Positions 1 to 6,852 of a DNA stretch of 10,238 bases are shown one piece after another. The notes below the pieces were generated by a model. The model saw nothing but the letters and a program-made list of their open reading frames with translations. It was not told the origin of the DNA and made no database searches. A program made the position numbers and the translations under genes. How positions within the stretch are numbered: the first letter of the stretch is position 1; every line of letters starts with the position of its first letter. The stretch spans positions 1-10,238 of the forward strand of contig CAMEWU010000073.1 of the NCBI GenBank assembly GCA_945946715.1. The letters run 5' to 3'. The DNA is from an uncultured Clostridium sp. Its GTDB lineage: Bacteria; Bacillota; Clostridia; Lachnospirales; Lachnospiraceae.

Positions 1-566
1 ATTTATCAATGACAGAACGGATTTTAGCTTCTGTATTCCAGGCAGTAACACCGAGAACTGCAGGCTTTAATACTGTGGATTTATCATTAATGGATAATAA
101 TAGTAAGTTAATAATGATAATACTGATGTTAATTGGCGGCTCATCCGGTTCAACTGCCGGAGGATTAAAGGTTACAACTGTTGCAGTTATAATTATGACT
201 GTTTGGGCAGTTTTCAATCACCGGGCAGAAGTACAAGGCTTTGGAAGACGGATTGCACCAGGTTCGATTTACAATGCGGTAGCATTTTTAATCTTATATT
301 TTGTATTGTTCTTATTCGGTGGCATGGCCATTGGTATTATAGAATCGGTTCCGTTGATAACAGCACTATTTGAGTCTGCTTCTGCGGTTGGAACAGTAGG
401 GTTGTCTCTGGGATTAACACCAGAGCTTGGAATTATTTCAAAGTGTATTTTAATGATGCTGATGTTTTTGGGAAGAGTCGGAGGTTTGACGCTGGTATTT
501 GCTTTTATTTCAGAAAAGCATTTAGTTTATTCCAAATTCCCGGAAGAGAAAATAACAGTTGGCTAG
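1..566 (+). CDS. ktrB: Potassium uptake channel subunit KtrB/TrkH, C-terminal part (5' end outside window)
   Basis: This is the 3' portion of a membrane K+ (or Na+/K+) translocating subunit of the Trk/Ktr/HKT superfamily, which has four M1-P-M2 pore repeats. The frame is already open at the window edge, so the ATG at 9 is internal. Numbering from the first visible codon, the third pore loop is TPRTAGFN (16-23). The glycine/serine-rich intramembrane gate segment GGSSGSTAGGLK is at 45-56. The fourth pore loop is SAVGTVGLSLG (127-137), and the last membrane helix holds GRVGGLT (157-163), whose arginine is typical of this family. About 187 residues are visible of the roughly 450 usual, so repeats 1-2 are upstream. 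The stop overlaps the AGGAGG ribosome binding site of the following RCK gene, as expected for a ktrB-ktrA operon. A choice between KtrB and TrkH rests on length and the partner; KtrB-like is preferred. Confidence 0.93.
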   Translation, partial: LSMTERILASVFQAVTPRTAGFNTVDLSLMDNNSKLIMIILMLIGGSSGSTAGGLKVTTVAVIIMTVWAVFNHRAEVQGFGRRIAPGSIYNAVAFLILYFVLFLFGGMAIGIIESVPLITALFESASAVGTVGLSLGLTPELGIISKCILMMLMFLGRVGGLTLVFAFISEKHLVYSKFPEEKITVG

Positions 567-578
567 GAGGAATGGAGA

Positions 579-1226
579 ATGAAATCATTTTTATTAATTG
601 GATTAGGCCGCTTTGGAAAATATGTTGCCATGAAGCTGGATGAATTAAATCATGAAGTATTGGCAATTGACATGGATGAAGAACGTGTACAGGATGTTTT
701 GCCATATGTGACCAGCGCACAGATTGGTGATAGTACAGATGAGAATTTTTTGCGCAGTTTAGGAATTGGGAATTTCGATGTATGTATTGTAACAATTGGT
801 GATAATTTTCAAAATTCGTTGGAAACCACCTCATTATTGAAAGAAATGGGCGCAAAGCTGGTCATTTCAAGAGCAGCACGAGACGTACATGCTAAGTTTT
901 TACTACGGAACGGAGCCGATCATATTGTTTATCCGGAAAAGCAGCTTGCTTTGTGGACTGCCATTCGATATAGTTCGGATCACATTTTGGATTATATTGA
1001 GTTGGATTCAGATTTTTTGATGTTGGAAGTTTCGGTACCAAGCGGATGGATTGGAAAAAATGTGCAGCAGTTGGATATACGAAAGCAATATCAGTTAAAT
1101 ATTGTTGCAATCAAAGATAATGGAATACTTAATCCGGAGATTGATCCGGAGTATTGTTTTACCGGCCAGGAATCAGTATGGGTGGTTGGAAAAAATAAGA
1201 ATATGCAGAAATGTTTTCACCTATAA
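579..1226 (+). CDS. ktrA: Potassium channel regulatory subunit KtrA/TrkA (RCK protein)
   Basis: This is the cytosolic gating ring subunit that controls the KtrB/TrkH pore in response to bound nucleotide. The 215-residue length fits single-RCK KtrA proteins (about 220) rather than the tandem TrkA of E. coli (about 458). The N-terminal Rossmann RCK_N domain has the dinucleotide motif GLGRFG at 8-13 and an acidic residue (D31) at the end of the second strand, followed by the IGDSTDE segment (49-55) typical of this family. The RCK_C domain covers about 137-215. The ATG follows a perfect AGGAGG (565-570) by 8 bases, and that site overlaps the ktrB stop, so the two are probably translated together. 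In several Firmicutes the RCK_C domain of KtrA binds cyclic di-AMP; that is family knowledge and is not visible here. Confidence 0.93.
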   Translation: MKSFLLIGLGRFGKYVAMKLDELNHEVLAIDMDEERVQDVLPYVTSAQIGDSTDENFLRSLGIGNFDVCIVTIGDNFQNSLETTSLLKEMGAKLVISRAARDVHAKFLLRNGADHIVYPEKQLALWTAIRYSSDHILDYIELDSDFLMLEVSVPSGWIGKNVQQLDIRKQYQLNIVAIKDNGILNPEIDPEYCFTGQESVWVVGKNKNMQKCFHL

Positions 1227-1234
1227 AAGGCAGA

Positions 1235-1255
1235 ATGTATGCGAAATGGAAATAA
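1235..1255 (+). other. Possible six-codon leader ORF before the decarboxylase
   Basis: An ATG at 1235, about 5-6 bases after an AAAAGG stretch (1225-1230), opens a six-codon frame (MYAKWK) ending in TAA at 1253-1255. This is three bases before the decarboxylase ATG and in the same frame. It could allow translational coupling, because the decarboxylase start has only a weak binding site of its own. It may equally be chance. Confidence 0.2.
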
Positions 1256-1258
1256 AGA

Positions 1259-2722
1259 ATGAAGCGAATTTTTAATGATGCATTAAGAGAATACTGTGCG
1301 CGTGATTATTATCCTTGGCATATGCCGGGACATAAACGGCAGAATCAGTTGCTGACACATACATTTGGAGTGGAATATGATGTAACGGAGCTGCCCGGAC
1401 TGGATAATTTACTGGCACCGGAAGGAGTCATTGACGAATCGAGAAATCAACTGCCGAAAATCTATAGAAGTTATGCATCATATTATCTGGTAAATGGTAG
1501 TACTTCCGGATTATTAACTGCAATATCTGCCATATGTAAACCGGGGGATACCATTATTATGGCACGTCACTGTCATAAGGCTGTTTATCATGCGGTTGCA
1601 TTGCTGGAATTGACACCTGTGTATCTGTATCCCACAGTGATTATGCCCTATAACATAAGTGGGAGTATATCACCAGAGCAGATAGAGGAAGCATTGCAAA
1701 GCCATGAAAATGCAAAGGCTGTGATTCTTCCGTCTCCAACCTATGAAGGTGTTTTATCAGATATTGATGGGATACAAAAACTGGTACATCGGGCGGGGGC
1801 ATACTTAATTGTTGATGAAGCTCATGGGGCACATCTGGAGTTTGGGTTGGATGTACCTGCATCTGCAGTCCGTTGCGGTGCAGATTGTGTTATCCAGAGT
1901 CTCCATAAGACTTTACCTTGCTATAATTCCTGTGCATTGTTACATCTTTGCAGAAAGGACAAGAGTTTACAGGAACGAATAGAACGGTATCTGGGAGTAT
2001 ATCAAACCAGTTCGCCATCCTATCAATTGGTTGCCAATATGGAAGATTGTATTGCTACTGTGGACAGCTGGCGAAACAGTAAAATGGTGGAATATTATTC
2101 TTGTCTGCGGCAATATCGTGCAAAGTGGGAGAGATTAAAACAGATTCATTTACTGACCATAGAAGAAGTACAGGAACAGGGAAGTTTTGCATATGATGAA
2201 TCAAAACTAGTATTTTGTCTGCCAAATGGTTTGATTACAGGAGTGGAATTTGCAACGCTGATGGAAGAACAATATGGCATGATTGTTGAGATGGCATCCC
2301 GAAATTATGTGATTGCAATGACCAGTGTTGCAGATTCAGAGGCAGCATTTCAAAGACTTGACCGGGCATTACAGAAGCTGGATAAAGAATTGCTTCAGAT
2401 GCCGTCAAGAACAGTAGCTTCCGGAGAAGAAGTCGAGATACCTAAGGAACTTGCAGGTACAGTAAATGAGCTGGTTTATTTGCCGGGACCGGCATGGCAG
2501 AGGCCAAACCATTTGGTTTTGCTGGAAGAAGCAGAGAATCTGATTGCCGGAGATTTTGTGACAGTTTATCCACCGGGTATTCCGGTTCTGGTACCGGGAG
2601 AACGTATCTCAAAAAAAATAATTCAGTATATAAAAATATGTATAGAATCAAATCTTACGGTACAAGGTATAACTGTAAGAAAAGAGAAAGAAAACCAACT
2701 AGTCTTTTTATCTGTTCTATGA
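1259..2722 (+). CDS. yaaO: Orn/Lys/Arg decarboxylase, short Firmicute form (YaaO/SpeA type)
   Basis: This is a cytosolic PLP-dependent, fold type I basic amino acid decarboxylase that would make a polyamine precursor or diamine (agmatine, cadaverine or putrescine). The family's N-terminal signature WHMPGHK is at 20-26. The PLP ring-binding aspartate is D186 in VDEAHG (185-190), and the Schiff-base lysine is K217 in QSLHK (213-217). The C-terminal domain carries YPPGIPVLVPGE (437-448). The 487 residues match the short B. subtilis-like enzymes, which lack the N-terminal wing domain of the inducible E. coli enzymes (over 700 residues). The start is fixed by an in-frame TAA at 1253-1255 just upstream; the binding site is poor (GGA at 1248-1250). 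Substrate cannot be read from the sequence. The B. subtilis homologue yaaO lies next to tmk, which supports the family assignment; here four genes lie between them. Confidence 0.9.
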   Translation: MKRIFNDALREYCARDYYPWHMPGHKRQNQLLTHTFGVEYDVTELPGLDNLLAPEGVIDESRNQLPKIYRSYASYYLVNGSTSGLLTAISAICKPGDTIIMARHCHKAVYHAVALLELTPVYLYPTVIMPYNISGSISPEQIEEALQSHENAKAVILPSPTYEGVLSDIDGIQKLVHRAGAYLIVDEAHGAHLEFGLDVPASAVRCGADCVIQSLHKTLPCYNSCALLHLCRKDKSLQERIERYLGVYQTSSPSYQLVANMEDCIATVDSWRNSKMVEYYSCLRQYRAKWERLKQIHLLTIEEVQEQGSFAYDESKLVFCLPNGLITGVEFATLMEEQYGMIVEMASRNYVIAMTSVADSEAAFQRLDRALQKLDKELLQMPSRTVASGEEVEIPKELAGTVNELVYLPGPAWQRPNHLVLLEEAENLIAGDFVTVYPPGIPVLVPGERISKKIIQYIKICIESNLTVQGITVRKEKENQLVFLSVL

Positions 2723-2773
2723 TACACTGTTCCATGTCGTATTAATTAGGAAAGAAAGAGAGGTTATACTAGT

Positions 2774-3400
2774 ATGAATAATATTCAAAATTTAGATCCG
2801 GAAGAAATTTTTGCTTTGCTTTTTTCCTCGGGCATGATAATTTTTACACTGATTGTAATTGGAATTGTTTTATTGCTTGTTGTCGCTGTTTACGTGTTAC
2901 AGGCACTGGCAATTTACCGCATGGCTAAGAAGGTTGGTGTAGAAAATGCATGGGGTGCCTGGATTCCGATTTTTCAGACCTGGGTTATGTTTCAAATCTC
3001 AGATAAACCATTTAAGATACTGTTATTGAATAAAGAAATTGAATCCCGTAATAATGCATTCTGGGTTTATATGGCGGTCGCATGGGGTGGTACAATTGTA
3101 ATGAGTGCAGTTGGCAGCTTGGCTGCAATCCCATATGTTGGTTTGATTTTTGGTCTTTTGTCAGGCGTTTTAAGTCTGGCATACAAGTTTGCAATTGTAT
3201 TATTCCTATATCCATTATATCATGATGTATATGAGATTTTCATGCCGGAACAGGCTGTAGGGTTTTCCATTGCAACAATTATCTGCTCTTTTGTAGCACC
3301 AATTGTTATCGTAGTTCTTCTGTTGATTGCATCTGGCAAAGACCCGGTTCTATCCGCAAAGAATGAATATGTGGTAAATGATTCCGAAGTGATTTATTAA
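2774..3400 (+). CDS. Four-helix membrane protein of unknown function (possibly DUF5684-like)
   Basis: I do not recognise this 208-residue protein with certainty. It has four probable membrane helices at about 21-48, 96-118, 121-147 and 161-186. A cytoplasmic-looking loop follows helix 1, with IYRMAKKVGVENAWGAWIPI (47-66) and then ISDKPFKILLL (75-85). This 'RMAKK-G---AW-AWIPI ... KP---LL' pattern resembles small Firmicute membrane proteins of the DUF5684 type, but I cannot confirm it. There is no cleavable signal and no catalytic motif is visible. The tail (187-208) is polar. The ATG at 2774 follows GAGAGG (2758-2763) by 10 bases. It lies 51 bases after the decarboxylase and 120 bases before the transporter lipoprotein gene; a promoter candidate follows it, so it is more likely transcribed with the decarboxylase. 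A functional link to the transporter is not established. Confidence 0.75.
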   Translation: MNNIQNLDPEEIFALLFSSGMIIFTLIVIGIVLLLVVAVYVLQALAIYRMAKKVGVENAWGAWIPIFQTWVMFQISDKPFKILLLNKEIESRNNAFWVYMAVAWGGTIVMSAVGSLAAIPYVGLIFGLLSGVLSLAYKFAIVLFLYPLYHDVYEIFMPEQAVGFSIATIICSFVAPIVIVVLLLIASGKDPVLSAKNEYVVNDSEVIY

Positions 3401-3415
3401 TTAGGAGGATGCATA

Positions 3416-3493
3416 TTGCCTGCAACCATTGACAATCATAGTGAAAATAGTGTAAAATTCGCAGAAGATAGTAAGAGAATTTATAAAATATAA
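3416..3493 (+). CDS. Possible 25-codon small ORF with TTG start (uncertain)
   Basis: A consensus AGGAGG (3403-3408) directly after the membrane protein gene stands 7 bases before a TTG at 3416. That frame stays open for 25 codons to a TAA at 3491-3493. The predicted peptide is hydrophilic and has no motif I recognise. The candidate transporter promoter lies inside it, which argues that at least part of this stretch is regulatory. The strong binding site without an obvious gene is the only positive evidence. Confidence 0.2.
   Translation: MPATIDNHSENSVKFAEDSKRIYKI
3429..3458 (+). promoter_or_regulatory. Candidate sigma-A promoter for the ABC transporter
   Basis: A perfect TTGACA -35 hexamer (3429-3434) is followed after 18 bases by TAAAAT (3453-3458), a one-mismatch -10 element. 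It is placed about 60 bases upstream of the lipoprotein start in the longest gap between genes so far in the window. No operator or riboswitch is recognisable between it and the gene. Confidence 0.55.
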
Positions 3494-3520
3494 AATGAAA
3501 GAAGCGAGGTAAATGTTACA

Positions 3521-4381
3521 ATGAAAAAGTTCATTTCAAAGGTAACCGCAGCCGGCTTAATTGCAGTTATGGCATTTATGGCAGCTGGGTGTAGTGCAAC
3601 TACAAAAGGTGGCAATGTAGTAAAGACGATTAATATTTCGTTAACAGATGAGCAGTATGCATTTGGTGTAGATAAGAATAATGCAGAATTACTGGAACAG
3701 ACAAATGAGTATATCGCTCAGGTAAAAGAAGATGGAACATTAGATGCAATCTGTGAAAAGTATTTTGGCGATGGTACACCGGAGGGTGTAACTTCTGCAA
3801 CACAGGATGATTCCAAAGAGCAGTTGGTAGTTGCTACAAATGCAGAATTTTCTCCTTTTGAATATAAAGAAGGGGATACATTCTACGGTATTGATATGGA
3901 GTTGGCAGCAGGGTTAGCGGAGTATCTGAATATGGAACTGGTTATTCTGGATGTAGATTTTGAAGCAGTTTGTACATATGTAGATACCGGAAAGGCTGAT
4001 ATGGCAATTGCAGGTCTGACCATCAATGAGACCAGAAAACAAAGCGTTAACTTTACTGATTCTTATTATACAGCATCCCAGGTAATCATTGTACCAAGTG
4101 ATAACACAGACTTTGATGCCTGTGAGACTGCCGATGATGTACTGGCAGTGATTGCAGGGCAGGAAGAAGGACGTATCGGTGGACAGAGTGGAACAACAGC
4201 AGAGTATTTTGTAAAAGGTGATGCTGACTGGGGATTTGACGGTATCAGTAATATGAGCTGGGTAGGTTATACTTCCGGTTCGTTAGCTGTCAATGATATG
4301 TTATCCGGTAACATCAATTATGTAATTATTGATGAAGCACCGGCTAATATGATTGTTAAGAAGGTAAATGCAGCAAATTAA
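3521..4381 (+). CDS. Amino acid ABC transporter substrate-binding lipoprotein, apparently circularly permuted
   Basis: This is an extracellular lipoprotein receptor of the SBP_bac_3 family (polar amino acids), anchored in the membrane. A signal peptide runs from MKK to lipobox AAGC, with C24 as the lipidated residue. Residues about 102-286 give the usual start of the domain: LVVATNAEFSPFEY (102-115), GIDMELAAGLAEYL (123-136), MAIAGLTINETRKQSVNF (161-178, with R172 the likely carboxylate-binding arginine), GGQSGTTAEYF (220-230) and DEAPA (271-275). The protein stops 11 residues after DEAPA, about 50 residues early. The missing ending, normally of the type 'eeYgiavkKgN.eLl..iN..i.elkeDGTld.I.eKyFG', is instead at 42-83: DEQYAFGVDKNN (43-54) and KEDGTLDAICEKYFG (69-83). 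An acidic/polar linker (84-101) joins it to the domain start. The ATG is preceded by AGCGAGGT (3503-3510). The substrate within the polar amino acids is not determinable. Confidence 0.88.
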   Translation: MKKFISKVTAAGLIAVMAFMAAGCSATTKGGNVVKTINISLTDEQYAFGVDKNNAELLEQTNEYIAQVKEDGTLDAICEKYFGDGTPEGVTSATQDDSKEQLVVATNAEFSPFEYKEGDTFYGIDMELAAGLAEYLNMELVILDVDFEAVCTYVDTGKADMAIAGLTINETRKQSVNFTDSYYTASQVIIVPSDNTDFDACETADDVLAVIAGQEEGRIGGQSGTTAEYFVKGDADWGFDGISNMSWVGYTSGSLAVNDMLSGNINYVIIDEAPANMIVKKVNAAN

Positions 4382-4399
4382 TCTGTTTTGATACAAGTG

Positions 4400-4425
4400 G
4401 AAACCTGCCCTGTCCGGCAGGTTTC
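4400..4425 (+). terminator. Internal terminator-like hairpin between lipoprotein and permease genes
   Basis: AAACCTGCC (4401-4409) pairs perfectly with GGCAGGTTT (4416-4424) across a six-base loop, and G4400 adds a pair with C4425. A short, interrupted T-rich run (TTTCTTCT) follows, overlapping the stem end. This would be a partial terminator or a 3' stabiliser that leaves more lipoprotein mRNA than permease/ATPase mRNA, a common arrangement in binding-protein transporters. No promoter is evident before the permease, so read-through is expected. Confidence 0.7.
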
Positions 4426-4452
4426 TTCTCGTATTACTTATGAGGGCAAAAC

Positions 4453-5166
4453 ATGACAATTCAATCGTTAATGAACAAATGGAATTTATTTATAGATACG
4501 TTTTTAAATAAAGGCGGCTACAAAGAAGTTGTGACCGGTTTGATAAATACTTTGATTATTGCACTTGTGGCATTGGTAATTGGTATTATAATCGGTACGA
4601 TAATTGCTGCTGTGGAGGTACAGCCGAAAAAAGGAAAGGTGATGACGGTACTGAATAAAATCTGTACGGTCTATGTGGCATTTTTCCGGGGCACTCCAAT
4701 TGTAGTACAGTTGTTGCTGGGGTATTTCGTTATTCTGCCACTGCTGGGCTGGAATTTTTCTTCTGTAGTAGTAGCCATTATGATTATGGGATTAAACAGT
4801 GGAGCATATGTGTCTGAAATCATGCGTTCCGGTATTTTGTCTGTGGATGTAGGTCAGATGGAAGCCGGCCGGGCCATGGGTTTAAATTATGGCACAACCA
4901 TGCGGAAAATTATTATTCCACAGGCTATAAAAAATATCCTTCCAACCTTAGGAAATGAATTAATTTCTCTGATAAAAGAGACTTCAGTTGTCAGCTTTAT
5001 TGGCGTAGTAGATTTGTATAAAGCATTCCGTACCATCGGTTCCGGGAATTATGAATATATGATGCCATTCTTGGTGATGGCTGTCATTTATATTGTGATT
5101 ATTCTATTGATAACCTTCGGGTTACGTATGATGGAAAGGGGGCTGCGGGCAAGTGATAAGCGTTAG
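4453..5166 (+). CDS. Polar amino acid ABC transporter permease (GlnP/HisM type)
   Basis: This is the membrane-spanning subunit that passes the amino acid through the cytoplasmic membrane, presumably working as a homodimer since only one permease gene is present. It has hydrophobic segments at about 29-53, 82-100, 103-122 and 203-225, with a further one around 168-190. The family motif FRGTPIVVQL is at 78-87. The EAA coupling loop, which docks onto the ATPase, is at 137-158 (EAGRAMGLNYGTTM then RKIIIPQA), followed by LPTLGNELISLIKETS (163-178). The 237-residue length is normal for single-domain His/Glu/Gln-type permeases, in contrast with its two unusual partners. The ATG has GAGGG (4442-4446) six bases upstream. 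Its last 14 bases overlap the ATPase gene, so the two are translationally coupled. Confidence 0.93.
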   Translation: MTIQSLMNKWNLFIDTFLNKGGYKEVVTGLINTLIIALVALVIGIIIGTIIAAVEVQPKKGKVMTVLNKICTVYVAFFRGTPIVVQLLLGYFVILPLLGWNFSSVVVAIMIMGLNSGAYVSEIMRSGILSVDVGQMEAGRAMGLNYGTTMRKIIIPQAIKNILPTLGNELISLIKETSVVSFIGVVDLYKAFRTIGSGNYEYMMPFLVMAVIYIVIILLITFGLRMMERGLRASDKR

Positions 5167-6124
5167 AAATGTATATAAGAACTTTGGTGATTTAAAAGTA
5201 TTAAAAGGTGTCAGCAGCGAGATTCAAAAGGGGGAAAAGGTTGCGATTATCGGACCTTCCGGCAGTGGAAAAAGTACACTGCTTCGGTGTATGAATCTGT
5301 TGGAGGAGCCAACTTATGGGGAAATCTGGTTAGATGACAAACTTTTGACTCCTGCAGACCCATATCTGCATCCGGAGGTAATTGCAGCATCAAAGACCTA
5401 TCAAAACATGTATCAGGCAAAGCTAAGTGAGAGTGCAAAAGTGGATTCCGTGAATTCAAATAGTAAGAAGCCGGAATCATCAGTGGCTGGAGAAAAGCAA
5501 GAATTTGACAAAGAAATTATACATGAAATTAAGGAAAAGGATTTGCTTCAAAAGCACGAAGGAAAAGAATATAAGGAAGTATTAAAACAGATTGAGAAGA
5601 ATTACCGCATGGATGTGAATCTGGCAAGACAACGGGTAGGTATGGTATTCCAGCATTTTAATCTGTTCAATAATTTAACGGTTATGGAGAATCTGACGAT
5701 TTCTCCGGTGACTTTAAAGTTGCAGTCAGAAGAAGAGGCGACCCAAAAGGCAAGTGAATTATTAAAGCGTATTGGTTTGTATGATAAAAAGGATGAGTAT
5801 CCAAGCAAGCTGTCCGGCGGACAGAAACAGCGGATTGCCATTGTTCGTTCTCTGGTTATGAATCCGGAAGCGATTCTCTTTGATGAACCTACTTCGGCAC
5901 TGGATCCCGAGATGGTTGGAGAAGTTCTGGAACTGATTCGGGAACTGGCAGAAGAAGGAATGACTATGGTTATTGTAACGCATGAAATGGGATTTGCCAG
6001 AGAAGTTGCAACCAGAGTGTTATTCATGGATGGCGGAGAGATTAAGGAAGAAAATACGCCGGAAGAATTCTTTGGAAATCCACAGAATCCCAGATTAAAA
6101 GAGTTTTTGTCGAAGGTGTTGTAA
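5153..6124 (+). CDS. Polar amino acid ABC transporter ATPase (GlnQ/HisP type) with about 80-residue insertion
   Basis: This is the cytoplasmic ATP-hydrolysing subunit of the adjacent permease. All catalytic elements are present: Walker A GPSGSGKST (34-42), Q-loop in VFQHFNLF (165-172), signature LSGGQ (220-224), Walker B ILFDEP (241-246, catalytic E245), D-loop SALD (248-251) and H-loop H277 in VTHEMGF. GlnQ/HisP proteins are usually about 240-250 residues; this one has 323. The excess lies between GEIWLDD (56-62) and RVGMVFQ (161-167), where normally only about 20-25 residues stand. The insert (about 65-152) is polar, with a Ser/Asn/Lys-rich middle (about 97-116) and a lysine/glutamate-rich, probably helical half (about 118-150). 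Translation starts at GTG 5153, ten bases after AAGGGGG (5136-5142) and overlapping the permease gene by 14 bases. The stop is 23 bases before tmk. Confidence 0.92.
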   Translation: MISVRNVYKNFGDLKVLKGVSSEIQKGEKVAIIGPSGSGKSTLLRCMNLLEEPTYGEIWLDDKLLTPADPYLHPEVIAASKTYQNMYQAKLSESAKVDSVNSNSKKPESSVAGEKQEFDKEIIHEIKEKDLLQKHEGKEYKEVLKQIEKNYRMDVNLARQRVGMVFQHFNLFNNLTVMENLTISPVTLKLQSEEEATQKASELLKRIGLYDKKDEYPSKLSGGQKQRIAIVRSLVMNPEAILFDEPTSALDPEMVGEVLELIRELAEEGMTMVIVTHEMGFAREVATRVLFMDGGEIKEENTPEEFFGNPQNPRLKEFLSKVL

Positions 6125-6147
6125 GGAAAAAGGGAAGGAAACGAGTT

Positions 6148-6774
6148 ATGCAGGGATTATTTATATCCATGGAAGGACCGGATGGTGCCGGAAAAAGTAC
6201 ACAGATAGAATTGTTACAAAACTATCTGGAGGATAAAGGATATGAGATTATAATTACCAGAGAGCCGGGTGGAACTGTGATTAGTGAAGACATCCGACAG
6301 GTGATATTAAATAAAGAATATAAGGAAATGTGTCCGAACACAGAATTGCTTCTGTATGCAGCAGCAAGGGCACAGCTGGTAAATGAAGTGATTCGACCTG
6401 CACTGGAAGCAGGAAAAGCTGTTATCTGTGATCGGTTTGTAGAGTCTTCTGTAGTGTATCAGGGAATTGCCAGAGGGTTAGGTATTGAACGGGTATATGC
6501 GGTTAATGATTATGCACTGGAAGGACTCCGCCCACAATTAACGATTCTGCTGGATTTGGATGCCAAAGAGGGATTGCGGAGAAAGAAGCAGCAGGCAGAG
6601 CTTGACCGAATGGAGGCAGAAGGGCTGGAATTTCATCAGAAGGTTGCTGAGGGGTATCGTATTTTGGCAGAACGGGAACCGGAACGAATTATGAAAATTT
6701 CTGCTACTTTACCAAAAGAGGATATTCATGCTAAAATAGTAGTAGCTATTGAAGAGCGGATTTTGAACCGATAA
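6148..6774 (+). CDS. tmk: Thymidylate kinase
   Basis: Tmk phosphorylates dTMP to dTDP with ATP, a required step for dTTP supply in both de novo and salvage routes; it is cytosolic. The P-loop GPDGAGKST is at 10-18. REPGG (38-42) and DRFVESSVVYQG (95-106) match the dTMP-binding and DR[YF] motifs. The arginine-bearing LID segment with DRMEAEGLEFHQKV (153-166) is of the typical bacterial form. Length (208) is normal. The ATG follows GGAAGGA (6134-6140 region) by about 8 bases. No promoter or terminator fits in the 23 bases after the ATPase gene, so it is probably co-transcribed with the transporter. It opens the conserved tmk-yaaR-holB-yaaT-yabB block. Confidence 0.96.
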   Translation: MQGLFISMEGPDGAGKSTQIELLQNYLEDKGYEIIITREPGGTVISEDIRQVILNKEYKEMCPNTELLLYAAARAQLVNEVIRPALEAGKAVICDRFVESSVVYQGIARGLGIERVYAVNDYALEGLRPQLTILLDLDAKEGLRRKKQQAELDRMEAEGLEFHQKVAEGYRILAEREPERIMKISATLPKEDIHAKIVVAIEERILNR

Positions 6775-6852
6775 AACAAGTAAGGGAACTCCATTTCTTC
6801 TTAGAAAAGGCAGGAATTGGCAATGCAAAACATATGAAGGGAGGCAGGGTAA

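Noticed and set aside
3521..4381. Binding protein gene truncated by a frameshift at its 3' end
   Set aside because: The sequence after the stop encodes none of the missing tail in any frame and leads straight into a terminator hairpin, and the tail is found intact at the N-terminus.
5602..6027. 141-codon reverse-strand frame opposite the ATPase gene
   Set aside because: It is a shadow of a strongly conserved gene on the + strand, rich in Ser/Arg/Thr and without recognisable domains.
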